NCBI GenBank assembly: GCA_022360875.1
Contig: JAKSBZ010000377.1
Location: 1 to 53,854, forward strand
Length of the DNA: 53,854 nucleotides
Direction of reading: 5' to 3'
Source: Cytophagales bacterium
Lineage (GTDB): Bacteria; Bacteroidota; Bacteroidia; Cytophagales; Cyclobacteriaceae
Part shown: positions 25,509-33,934 of the stretch, piece after piece
Layout: every line of letters starts with the position of its first letter
Numbering within the stretch: position 1 is the stretch's first letter
Notes under the pieces: generated by a model
What the model saw: only the letters and a program-made list of their open reading frames with translations
Database searches by the model: none
What the model was told of the DNA's origin: nothing
Position numbers and translations under genes: made by a program

Positions 25509-27899
25509 ATGCGAGTTTTTTTGATAACAGCGATGCTGGCTTTTGCGTCGTTGAACAGCTTTGCGCAAATTCTTTTTGAAGGAAAAGTAATGCAGCGGGA
25601 CAGCCGTGAAATTTTGACCGGGGCATACGTTGTGCTCCGTTCAGCGCAGCACAATTATGCGGGAATTACCGATTCGGAAGGCAATTTTTCTTTTCGTGCC
25701 GTCGAGGGGACCTATGAGCTGCGAATCAGTTTTGTAGGATTCAGCACTCTGCAAAAGGAATTGGTGCTGACCGGCGACCATAAAGGAGTTTTTGAGCTGG
25801 CAGTGGAGGAAAGATCAATGGAGGCAGTGGTTGTGGCTTCTACCCGGGTTCACGAAAAAACGCCTGTCGTGTATACGGAGTTGTCAAAACAGGAAATTGC
25901 CAAAAAAAATCTGGGGCAGGATTTAACCTATTTAATGAGCGGTACACCGTCTGCTGTGGTGACTTCGGATGCGGGTTCCGGTGTGGGATATACAGGCTTG
26001 AGGATCAGAGGAAGCGATCAGACAAAGATCAACGTAACCGTCAATGGAATTCCGCTTAATGACGCCGAGTCGCACAACGTGTTTTGGGTCAATATGCCCG
26101 ATTTTTCTTCTTCGGTGGAAAATATTCAGATTCAGCGCGGGGTGGGCTCTTCGGCCGGCGGATCGGCTGCTTTTGGCGCGGCGGTGAATATCCGTACCGA
26201 GGAATCAAACAAAGAGCCGTATGCCTCAACCGACAATTCTTTCGGCTCTTACGGCACACGCAAGCATACAGTAAAAGTGGGAACCGGACTGATTAAAGAC
26301 CGCTTTGCTTTCGACGCAAGATTTTCGAAAGTTGAGTCGGACGGTTATATTGACCGGGCAAGTTCGGATCTGAAGTCGTATTTTCTGTCCGGGAGCTTTA
26401 CCGAAGGCAAGCATTTGCTGAAGTTCCTGACTTTCGGAGGAAAGGAAAAAACATATCAGTCGTGGTATGGGGTAGACAAGGAGACATTGGAGAAAGACCG
26501 GACATTTAATTACTCGGGAATGATTGTTGACGAAAAGGGCCGGGTTAGTTATTACGACAATCAGACAGACAACTACTGGCAAAACCACTATCAGCTTCAT
26601 TACGTGTACGAGCTTTCAAAGGATCTGCTGGTAAACGCTTCGCTGCATTATACCGACGGCCGGGGGTATTATGAATCGTATAAGCAGGATAAGGAATTCG
26701 GAGATTACGGATTGAAGCCTGTTCCCGGGCATAATACCACTGATCTGGTAAATCGGAAATGGCTGGACAACGATTTTTACGGCGGTGTTTTTTCTGTGAA
26801 TTACAAGTTGAACAGCCAGCTGGATTTTGTGCTGGGAGGCGGACTGAATAAATACGACGGCGATCACTTCGGCAAAGTGATATGGATGAAGCACGCTGGA
26901 GACAACCCAAAAGACAAGCTATATTATTTCAACAACGGGGAAAAACGCGACGGCAATGTGTATGCGAAGATGAATTATTCACCTGTTGAAAAGCTGCATG
27001 TTTTTACGGATTTTCAGTACCGGAACATTGACTATTCGTTTGCGGGCAACAGCGATGAGTTGAGGAAAATCAAGGGAAAATACACCTACAATTTTTTTAA
27101 CCCTAAGCTGGGGCTTTCTTTTGATTTTTCTGAAAGAGAAAATGTATACATTTCTTACGCTATGACAAACCGTGAGCCGCTGAGAAAAGATTACATTGAC
27201 GCAAAAGGCGGAGAGGAGCCTGAACCGGAGCGTCTTCAGGATGTGGAATTGGGCTGCCGAGTGCTTGGCGAGAACTTCTCTTTCGAAGCGAACGGTTTTT
27301 ATATGTACTACACAAACCAGTTTGTAAATACCGGAGCAATCAACAGTGTGGGGGCGCCTATTCGCACAAACTCAGGGAACAGCTACCGCACAGGATTGGA
27401 GCTGTCGGGTGTATGGAAACCGGTGGGCTTTTTTGTGTGGAACATGAACGTGTCGTACAGCAGAAACAGAAACAAGTCGTTTAAAGAAGCCATTCTTGCT
27501 GAAGATGAAAAGCCTGCAACCGATGCGAATGGAAACATCAAATATAATGAGTATGAGAACACAGCGATTTCGTTTTCACCGGACTGGGTTGCTTTCAGCG
27601 ATCTGTCTTTTATTCCTTTGAAAGGCTTAAATCTGTCGTTGGCGTCAAAATATGTGGGCGAACAGTACATGGACAACAAAGAAACGAAAGCGTTGAAGCT
27701 TGATGATTACCTGGTGCATAATCTGAGAGTGTCATATGAAGTATTTCCATCTTTTATCAAATCGGCAAAGCTTACGATGGCCGTTAATAATGTAACGGGA
27801 AAGGAATATGTGACAAACGGGAACGGATATAATGGAACTCCATATTATTTTCCTCAGGCAACCAGGAATTATATGGTTGGCCTCAGTCTGAATTTTTAA
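25509..27899 (+). CDS. TonB-dependent receptor, thiamine-regulated
   Basis: 796 residues. Signal peptide RVFLITAMLAFASLNSFAQ, then a carboxypeptidase-regulatory-like domain (residues about 20-105; GTYELRISFVGFSTLQKELVL), a plug domain (about 115-235; TGLRIRGSDQTKINVTVNGIPLNDAESHNVFWVNMPDF) and a long barrel ending NYMVGLSLNF. Imports a ligand across the outer membrane using TonB energy. Because a TPP riboswitch lies directly in front of it, the ligand is likely thiamine, a thiamine precursor or a related vitamer; this is inference from context. No inner-membrane transporter (for example PnuT-like) or thiaminase gene is next to it in the window. A perfect 20-bp terminator follows. Confidence 0.94.
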   Translation: MRVFLITAMLAFASLNSFAQILFEGKVMQRDSREILTGAYVVLRSAQHNYAGITDSEGNFSFRAVEGTYELRISFVGFSTLQKELVLTGDHKGVFELAVEERSMEAVVVASTRVHEKTPVVYTELSKQEIAKKNLGQDLTYLMSGTPSAVVTSDAGSGVGYTGLRIRGSDQTKINVTVNGIPLNDAESHNVFWVNMPDFSSSVENIQIQRGVGSSAGGSAAFGAAVNIRTEESNKEPYASTDNSFGSYGTRKHTVKVGTGLIKDRFAFDARFSKVESDGYIDRASSDLKSYFLSGSFTEGKHLLKFLTFGGKEKTYQSWYGVDKETLEKDRTFNYSGMIVDEKGRVSYYDNQTDNYWQNHYQLHYVYELSKDLLVNASLHYTDGRGYYESYKQDKEFGDYGLKPVPGHNTTDLVNRKWLDNDFYGGVFSVNYKLNSQLDFVLGGGLNKYDGDHFGKVIWMKHAGDNPKDKLYYFNNGEKRDGNVYAKMNYSPVEKLHVFTDFQYRNIDYSFAGNSDELRKIKGKYTYNFFNPKLGLSFDFSERENVYISYAMTNREPLRKDYIDAKGGEEPEPERLQDVELGCRVLGENFSFEANGFYMYYTNQFVNTGAINSVGAPIRTNSGNSYRTGLELSGVWKPVGFFVWNMNVSYSRNRNKSFKEAILAEDEKPATDANGNIKYNEYENTAISFSPDWVAFSDLSFIPLKGLNLSLASKYVGEQYMDNKETKALKLDDYLVHNLRVSYEVFPSFIKSAKLTMAVNNVTGKEYVTNGNGYNGTPYYFPQATRNYMVGLSLNF

Positions 27900-27910
27900 G
27901 GAAAATCGCT

Positions 27911-27956
27911 TATCCAAACAAAAGGCCCGCTTTTATGCGGGCCTTTTGTTTGGATA
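27911..27956. terminator. Bidirectional terminator with perfect 20-bp stem
   Basis: The 20-base arms 27911-27930 and 27937-27956 are exact complements around a 6-base loop (TTTTAT). AT-rich outer stems give T-runs on both strands, ending the receptor gene (+) and fabH (-). Confidence 0.93.
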
Positions 27957-27968
27957 ATGAAAACTGTC

Positions 27969-28970
27969 TTACCATTTGATCAGGGCTGATGCCCAGGTGA
28001 AGCCGCTGCCGAAAGCTGCCAGGCATATGGTGTCTCCTTCTTTGATCTTGCCCTGTTCCCATGCTTCGCTCAGGGCAATCGGTATGGAAGCCGCCGTAGT
28101 GTTTCCGTATTTCATGATGTTGTTGAAGACCATTCCCTCGGCCAGCTTTAGTTTCATCCGCACAAATTCAGATATACGCAGATTGGCTTGGTGCGGGATG
28201 AGCAAGTTGATGTCTTCGGAAGTCATCTGGTTTGCTTTAAGCGCTTCGCCAATAACTTCCAGGAATCGGACTACAGCGTGTTTGAATACAAGATTTCCGT
28301 TCATGTACGGACGCGAGTCCGGATGGTCTACGATGTCGTGGTTCATCCAAACTTCGTTGGCGCTGCTGGGTTGTTTGATGCACAGCTCTTCGGCAAAATT
28401 TCCGTCGGCGTGCAGGTGAGTGGAAAGAATTCCCCTTCCTTTTTCTTCCGAACGCTGCAAAACCGCTGCTCCGGCGCCGTCACCGAATATTACTGCCACG
28501 TTTCTTCCGCGCGTTGTTTTGTCCAGTCCCGATGAGTGGATTTCTGATCCAACAACAAGTACGGTTTTGTACATGCCGGTTTTAATGAATTGGTCGGCAA
28601 CTGACAGGCTGTACATAAAGCCGGAGCAGGCGTTCCGAACATCCAGAGAAGGCACACCCGCTGGAATGCCGAGCTCACGCTGCATAAGCACTCCCGAACC
28701 CGGAAAATAGTAATGAGGGCTTAGCGTGGCAAAAACAATCATGTCAACGTCTTCCGGCTTGAGTCCGGCGCGATCCAGAGCAATTCGTGAGGCTTCGGCT
28801 CCCATGCTTTGGACGGTGTCCTTTTTTGGATCGAAGTAGCGGCGTTCTTTTATACCTGTTCGCTCGGTAATCCATTCGTCGCTGGTATCCATTATTTTTG
28901 CCAGGTCATCGTTGGTAACAATTTTTTCAGGGACGTAATGTCCTATGCCTTTTACAATGGAATTGTACAT
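27969..28970 (-). CDS. fabH: 3-oxoacyl-ACP synthase III (FabH)
   Basis: 333 residues, normal length. Starts fatty-acid synthesis by joining an acyl-CoA primer to malonyl-ACP. The catalytic triad is visible: Cys in DVRNACSGFMYSL (about residue 114), His in LIPHQANLRI (about 255-265) and Asn in MKYGNTTAASIP (about 285-295). N-terminal VKGIGHYVPEKIVTNDDLAK is typical. The Bacteroidota enzyme often takes branched acyl-CoA primers, but substrate choice cannot be read here. It stands alone, convergent with the TonB receptor, and the 297 bases upstream of its start hold a dispersed repeat. Confidence 0.96.
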   Translation of the reverse strand: MYNSIVKGIGHYVPEKIVTNDDLAKIMDTSDEWITERTGIKERRYFDPKKDTVQSMGAEASRIALDRAGLKPEDVDMIVFATLSPHYYFPGSGVLMQRELGIPAGVPSLDVRNACSGFMYSLSVADQFIKTGMYKTVLVVGSEIHSSGLDKTTRGRNVAVIFGDGAGAAVLQRSEEKGRGILSTHLHADGNFAEELCIKQPSSANEVWMNHDIVDHPDSRPYMNGNLVFKHAVVRFLEVIGEALKANQMTSEDINLLIPHQANLRISEFVRMKLKLAEGMVFNNIMKYGNTTAASIPIALSEAWEQGKIKEGDTICLAAFGSGFTWASALIKW

Positions 28971-29164
28971 AGTATTTCTTTTTCTATAAAAAATGGTTAA
29001 AAGGTGTTTTTTGAATTATTGCTTGTTAAGCTCTAAAATAGTTAAAATATGTTTATTTACTTAATCTTGTGGTATAAGATAATGGCTAATGATGCCGAAA
29101 AGGCTATTTTGATTGAATGAGTTCGCTTATCTTTTTTCCAGATTTGCAATGGCATACAAATGGT

Positions 29165-29262
29165 GTTAAGTACTTCGTGCTTTTTATTATTTTCAGTTAT
29201 GTCTCATAGCCAGCGATTTAGTCAAACAATAACATATGTTTAATTACTGGCAGTACTTAATC
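29165..29262 (+). repeat. Dispersed noncoding repeat, copy B, with terminal inverted repeats
   Basis: Best preserved of three copies. It begins GTTAAGTACTTCGTGC and ends CTGGCAGTACTTAATC; the ends carry TTAAGTACT / AGTACTTAA as an inverted repeat of 9 bases, which is what a miniature transposable element would show. Inside are CATAGCCAGCGATTTAG and AATTACTGGCAG. It finishes 5 bases before the GTG start of the first amidoligase-like gene. Confidence 0.75.
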
Positions 29263-29267
29263 TATAA

Positions 29268-30578
29268 GTGTTAACTCATTTTTCGTCTACAGTCAGGAAA
29301 GTGGAAAACAAGTCCGGAAGCGGCATTGCCAGGATGCCTCCGCATTTGAAGCAGACTCAAGTTATTCAGCCCAAAATCGGTTTTGAAATAGAGGTTCTGG
29401 ACGTCTACGTGCATCGAAATTATGATCAAGCCCTTGAATCTAACATCGCAGTTGATGTGAATGAGCTGAGTTTGAGTCCTTACGGAAAAGGTGAGGTGAT
29501 TATGCAGGGCAAAGGATATACACTGGAAGCAGACACTTATGAGTTCTATTTCCCTTATCTTGAAATAGTGACTGAACCTTTTGATGAGACGGCGGAGGGC
29601 TTTGAAAAAATGCGCCAGACTTTTCGGGAAATAGAAAACCTGTTCGAAAGCATTCTTGCTGTAACTGAAAAAAAGGAAGTGTTTTATCCGATTATTAACG
29701 ACAGACAATTTGGGACTTTCGCTCCTCATACTGAGAATACAGTACTGGAAATGCCGGCTGGCACGATAAAAGGCTTTATGCAAGTAACAGCAGGTCTGGA
29801 CCTGGGCGCAGTAAGCCGGCTTTTTGAGAATATTCGCCCAATCTCTCCGTCGGATAGAGAATTCAGAAATTACTACAGAAGCTATGGCCAGCAGGCCTTT
29901 CTGAGGCTGAACCTCAATCCCGAACATAGAGACGCGGAGAAAGCGGAACATCTGGCCAAAGCTTATAAACTGTCGGAGTTGTATGCTGAAAAATATTCAC
30001 TGCATGAAAAAACGAAAGGCTTTCTGTGTTTGCTTTTTGCTTATTTGATGTGGGGAAAGCTTGGGTCTGCTATATATCCCAAGGTTTTTACGCCGGTTCT
30101 TGCAAAAACGGATTTTGCAGCCATGTTCAAGCTTTCGCCCGATTACGGCCGGCTTAGCGAGGCTAGCGGAGAATTACTCAAAGAAATATACGGTGATTTT
30201 TTGCAGCGCAGCAATTTGGAGCCTAAGGAGCCGCTTATACAATATGTATACGGACGAAAGAAAGCGGTTCATCAGCAGATTCTCAAATCGCTGACGCGTG
30301 AGAAATGGCTGGCGGGTATACTTGAGGGCAAGGATTTGCTTACAGAGAAGCATTTTCCGAACCGATTGCGGGCGTATGAGCTTGAATCTTTGGGAGTGTT
30401 GGGTGCCCAGACAGATGATGACGGTGATGTGTCAGGAAAACCAGTGTTTGAATTCAGGAGGCTGCCAAAGGTGGTGTTTTGTGAGGACTGGCGGCCTTTT
30501 GCCGAATTGTTGTTCCAGTATTTTTATGCATTGAATCATCAGATTCCTGCTTTTTTAGGAAAGACGGTTCCCATTTAA
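29268..30578 (+). CDS. Amidoligase-like protein 1 (shortest, most divergent paralogue)
   Basis: 436 residues from GTG at 29268; an in-frame stop sits right in front, and an ATG at 29334 is an alternative. Leader residues 1-34 end in TQVIQPK, then GFEIE (about 37-41), a region TLEAD...YLEIVTEPFDE, MQVTAGLDL (about 170-180), and VFEFRRLP near the C-terminus. These match the Mg2+-Glu, D/E...EIVT and late EFR positions of amidoligase and glutamate-cysteine-ligase-like (COOH-NH2 ligase) folds. It lacks the MFQ start and the AWP...E insert shared by the next three genes, and its promoter region is occupied by repeat copy B. The likely reaction is ATP-dependent amide bond formation on a peptide or amino acid; no substrate known. 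Confidence 0.6.
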   Translation: MLTHFSSTVRKVENKSGSGIARMPPHLKQTQVIQPKIGFEIEVLDVYVHRNYDQALESNIAVDVNELSLSPYGKGEVIMQGKGYTLEADTYEFYFPYLEIVTEPFDETAEGFEKMRQTFREIENLFESILAVTEKKEVFYPIINDRQFGTFAPHTENTVLEMPAGTIKGFMQVTAGLDLGAVSRLFENIRPISPSDREFRNYYRSYGQQAFLRLNLNPEHRDAEKAEHLAKAYKLSELYAEKYSLHEKTKGFLCLLFAYLMWGKLGSAIYPKVFTPVLAKTDFAAMFKLSPDYGRLSEASGELLKEIYGDFLQRSNLEPKEPLIQYVYGRKKAVHQQILKSLTREKWLAGILEGKDLLTEKHFPNRLRAYELESLGVLGAQTDDDGDVSGKPVFEFRRLPKVVFCEDWRPFAELLFQYFYALNHQIPAFLGKTVPI

Positions 30579-30680
30579 AAAATAACATTGAATTATGCGT
30601 TGCTTGCTTTTTCGGAGATGGAGAAATGGATTTCGAAAACTGGCCAGGAGCTTGAATAAGAAGAATTCAGATACAGCTAA

Positions 30681-30703
30681 GGCTTTTTTATCGAAAGAAA
30701 TGT
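30681..30703 (+). promoter_or_regulatory. Upstream box shared with amidoligase-like genes 3 and 4 (weak copy)
   Basis: GGCTTTTTTATCGAAAGAAA resembles the GGTA-T8-GAAAGAA element before genes 3 and 4. It lies 19 bases before the ATG at 30722. Possible promoter or leader element, carried along by tandem duplication. Confidence 0.3.
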
Positions 30704-30721
30704 TGGTAAATGTTCTTGTGT

Positions 30722-32143
30722 ATGTTTCAAAAGCCTCTCATATATAAACCGTTAAGTTATAGGCGAAAAAAATCTTCAGGAACGGCAGATATTAAGCAAG
30801 CGATGGCTGCCCAGCGAAAGGTTTTTCCGCCGAAAGGTAAGGTTATTCAGTGTGCTGTGGGCTTTGAAATCGAAATTCGTTTCACTCCGTTTCGCAACAT
30901 GGAGCATTTCAACGAGTATGTGAAGTCTTTCATCCCTTTCCGGGATTCCAAGTTCGAACGTTTCAAGAAGAACGATGTGCTGTTGAAAGGATTGGATTTT
31001 GAACTGAGAGTGGACTTGTCTATGGAGGACATGATGCCCTACTTGGAGATTGTTACTGCACCCTTTGAGGAGTCAGCTGCTGGACTGAAAAAGATGAATG
31101 CGGCTTTTGAAGTTCTTCACATGATGATGAGAGATTTAACCAGGGCAGATGGCGATGAAGCCAGTGCATTGGACTTTTATCAAATATTCGGAAACTACGG
31201 TGAAATCAAGGGGAAAGACCGGACAATTAGGCTGCTGGGACATCCTCCTTTTTATGAAGGAGTTTTTCAGGTGACTGCAGGAATAGGTTTAGAGCGTATT
31301 CCTATTGTTTTTAGGGACCTTGCCTGGCCGGACGACGATGAGGACCCAGATCTTGTCAGAAGGCGGGAAATGGGGAGAAGGTGGCTTATTGGCTGGAAAA
31401 GAGAAAAAGCCGATGAGTATGATCCGGATTTGAGCAGAGCTCGTAAGTTTCAAAAAATCAATGAAGTTATAAGAGGATTGCGTGTTTTTTCGACTGAAGG
31501 ATCATCAAGAATAATGTCAGGTCCAGTACCCTGGTCGCCGAGTCTGGAGGGGTTGCTTTCAATGATTGCCCAGTATTTACTGCTCACTCATACCAGGCTG
31601 AGGCGTTATCCAAAATCCTTTGCGGTTTTGCTCAGCCGAAACGATTTTGCCAGTCTTTTTCAGTTGCTTAGCGCTGAACAAAAAGCTTTTTTCAATGCAG
31701 GGCAAAATTGGTCTCACTTTATGAAAATACTGTCGAGCAGGCTGGAGGTAGGGGATGCAGAAGAACCGCTTTTTTCCGGAGGCGTATTTCACGGCTTCGG
31801 CGGAGAATTTAAAGAGCTGCGGCATGCATTTGCTCCTTTGTCCCGAATGGACTGGCTGGTGCAGATTCCTAAAGGAAAGGACCTTCTGACAGAAAAGTTT
31901 TTTCCCGTTCGTGAACACAAGCATTTTTTCAAGTCTTTTGGCGAGTTTGGAGGAAAAATGGATTCTGTTGATATAGCAGGCCTGAAAATGAATGCACCGA
32001 TTTTTGAATTTCGGATGATAGGTTTTCGATTGCATTTTTGGCAATGGAAAAATTTTGCCCAGGCTGCGCATAGTTGGATTAGCGCTCTGAACAGCGGAAA
32101 GGATGTGAAATTTGGTGAAACGGAAGGTTTCATGGGCTTTTAG
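30722..32143 (+). CDS. Amidoligase-like protein 2
   Basis: 473 residues from the ATG at 30722; this gives the MFQ start shared with genes 3 and 4, whereas the ATG at 30710 adds only four residues. Leader (1-43): basic, RRKKSSGTADIKQAM, ending VIQC, where the others have VIQR. Then GFEIE (47-51), FELRVDLSMEDMMPYLEIVTAPFEE (about 94-118), FQVTAGI, AWPDDDEDPD insertion, LLSMIAQYLLL, GKDLLTEKFFP and IFEFRMI near 428-434. These fit an amidoligase / GCS-like ligase fold. No membrane helix and no Sec signal. The gene is separated by 143 bp from gene 1 and 219 bp from gene 3, so each copy probably has its own promoter. Confidence 0.65.
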   Translation: MFQKPLIYKPLSYRRKKSSGTADIKQAMAAQRKVFPPKGKVIQCAVGFEIEIRFTPFRNMEHFNEYVKSFIPFRDSKFERFKKNDVLLKGLDFELRVDLSMEDMMPYLEIVTAPFEESAAGLKKMNAAFEVLHMMMRDLTRADGDEASALDFYQIFGNYGEIKGKDRTIRLLGHPPFYEGVFQVTAGIGLERIPIVFRDLAWPDDDEDPDLVRRREMGRRWLIGWKREKADEYDPDLSRARKFQKINEVIRGLRVFSTEGSSRIMSGPVPWSPSLEGLLSMIAQYLLLTHTRLRRYPKSFAVLLSRNDFASLFQLLSAEQKAFFNAGQNWSHFMKILSSRLEVGDAEEPLFSGGVFHGFGGEFKELRHAFAPLSRMDWLVQIPKGKDLLTEKFFPVREHKHFFKSFGEFGGKMDSVDIAGLKMNAPIFEFRMIGFRLHFWQWKNFAQAAHSWISALNSGKDVKFGETEGFMGF

Positions 32144-32231
32144 TGTTTAGCTTGAGCGCTGTATCCAGGTGAATTTGAAAAGTCGTTGAGTTTTTATGTG
32201 TTTGCATTGCAGCGGAGCAAAATGCCGATGG

Positions 32232-32260
32232 GGTATTTTTTTTGAAAGAAAGATGTGTTG
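32232..32260 (+). promoter_or_regulatory. Shared upstream box of amidoligase-like genes, copy before gene 3
   Basis: GGTATTTTTTTTGAAAGAA occurs here and again at 33897-33915, word for word. It lies about 112 bases before the ATG of gene 3 but only 19 bases before that of gene 4, so it is not a ribosome-binding site. Promoter UP-element, regulator site or duplication relic are options. Confidence 0.4.
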
Positions 32261-32362
32261 TGCAATAATGGTCAAGTGTTGATTCAGGCTGAATCGCAAG
32301 TAATTAATTAATCACTGAGGAAGGGACTAGATTGCACGAAGTGCAAAGAGAAATAATCTTTT

Positions 32363-33784
32363 ATGTTCCAGCATGTTTCTCCCAAAAAATCTTCGGTTTC
32401 CCGGCAGAAAAATTCTGCAACTGCGGATGTTTTTCAGGCGCTGGATTCCCGCCCTAATTTATTGTCTAGGGATAACCGGGTCATTCAGCGTGCGGTGGGT
32501 TTTGAGATTGAAATTAAATACAGTCCGTTCAGAGATGCTGGACACTTGCTGGAGTTTGTGAAGCACCGCGATCCTTACAGAGATTACGGTATTGAACGGT
32601 TTAACAAAGATGATGTCCTTATGAAAGGGCAGGGCTTTGAATTGCGGGTGGATTTGGTGCATCAGAATCAATTGCCTTATCTGGAATTTGTCACCGATCC
32701 TTTCGAAGAAACATTGTCAGGCTGGAGAAAGCTCAATGCCGCTTTTGATACCATGGTTTCGATAATGCGCGATTTAGTTGACGCCTCGCAGGAGAACCGT
32801 TACAATGTGGATTTTTTTCAGGTTTTCAAAAAATACGGAGAAATTGAGCGTAAAAACCGGGCGATACGGATGATCGGGCGTCTGCCGCTTGACAGCGGTT
32901 TGTTCCAAATGACTGCCGGGATTGCCCTTGAGCGTATTCCGGTTGTTTTCCAGGATATTGCCTGGCCCGAACCCGGAGAAGATCCCGTGCTTTTCAAAAG
33001 AAGGGAAGCCGGCAGGGACTGGCTGATCAGTTGGAAAAAAGAAAAGGCGGACTTGTATATACTGAAGACAAACAGGGCGCTGAAACTCAGGATAATAAAT
33101 GAGGTGATAAGGGAGCTTCGCACCAGCTTTCCGGATAAGGTTGCAGTAAAAATGACCGGGGCCATTCCATGGACGGCAAAGCTTGAGGGCCTGCTCAGCA
33201 TGATAGGCCAGTACCTGCTGTTTGCCCATCATAAGCTGGAGCGTTACCCAAAGTATTTTTCAACTTTGCTGGGCCGCACCGATTTTGCAAGTATGTTTCA
33301 GCTTCTTGGCGATGAGGAAAAAGAATTTTTTCGCAAAGACCGTAACTGGTTTCATTTAGTTGACCAGCTGGTAGAACGCCTGGGTATTGGCGGAATTGTC
33401 GATCCGGTTTTTTCTAAAGGAATATATCACGATTACGGGCCTAGGTTCGAAGATAAGCGCTATGTGCTTGATCCCTTGTCTCGGATGAGCTGGCTGATGG
33501 AACTTCCCAACAATAGAGATTTCCTGACAGAAGGATTTTTCCCGATTCCGGAATATAAGCATCTGTTCAAGTCATTTGGCGAGTTCGGCTCTAATTACGA
33601 TTCTGTAGATATTGCAGGCCGGAAAGAGCAGGTTCCGATATTTGAGTTCCGGACAATAAGCAAAAGACCGCCTTGTTCAGAGTGGAAGACATTCGCACAG
33701 GAGGCGTATCAATGGATACGGGCTTTGAATGCCGGCGCAGACAGCAAGTTTGGCGAGTGGAGGGAACCGGAAGATTTTGTATAG
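32363..33784 (+). CDS. Amidoligase-like protein 3
   Basis: 473 residues, ATG at 32363. Leader 1-43 has KKSSVSRQKNSATADVFQ, then ALDSRPNLLS and ends VIQR (40-43). Conserved core: GFEIE (46-50), FELRVDLVHQNQLPYLEFVTDP (92-113), FQMTAGIALERIPVVF (181-196), AWPEPGEDPV, LEGLLSMIGQYLLFAH, YPKYFSTLLGRTDFASMFQLL, and IFEFR (426-430). The Glu residues of GFEIE, the Asp of LRVD and the E of YLEFVT are the positions expected to hold Mg-ATP in GCS-like ligases. The ALDSRP..VIQR leader resembles N-termini I recall from Bacteroidota proteins bearing DUF4157-type domains; role in export or loading is a guess. Confidence 0.67.
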   Translation: MFQHVSPKKSSVSRQKNSATADVFQALDSRPNLLSRDNRVIQRAVGFEIEIKYSPFRDAGHLLEFVKHRDPYRDYGIERFNKDDVLMKGQGFELRVDLVHQNQLPYLEFVTDPFEETLSGWRKLNAAFDTMVSIMRDLVDASQENRYNVDFFQVFKKYGEIERKNRAIRMIGRLPLDSGLFQMTAGIALERIPVVFQDIAWPEPGEDPVLFKRREAGRDWLISWKKEKADLYILKTNRALKLRIINEVIRELRTSFPDKVAVKMTGAIPWTAKLEGLLSMIGQYLLFAHHKLERYPKYFSTLLGRTDFASMFQLLGDEEKEFFRKDRNWFHLVDQLVERLGIGGIVDPVFSKGIYHDYGPRFEDKRYVLDPLSRMSWLMELPNNRDFLTEGFFPIPEYKHLFKSFGEFGSNYDSVDIAGRKEQVPIFEFRTISKRPPCSEWKTFAQEAYQWIRALNAGADSKFGEWREPEDFV

Positions 33785-33896
33785 ACGGGCAGTGCGTCAG
33801 AATGTTCCTTGTAAGCTGTTTTGCTGAGGCGGCGGTTTCGCTTAGGGGCCTGTGCCCAGAGTTTCTGCTTTCAATTTGAAAGCATAGGACTTCTAA

Positions 33897-33921
33897 GGTA
33901 TTTTTTTTGAAAGAATAATTG
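33897..33921 (+). promoter_or_regulatory. Shared upstream box of amidoligase-like genes, copy before gene 4
   Basis: Second exact copy of GGTATTTTTTTTGAAAGAA, 19 bases before the ATG at 33935. See the copy at 32232. Confidence 0.4.
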
Positions 33922-33934
33922 AAAGTATTTTTTG

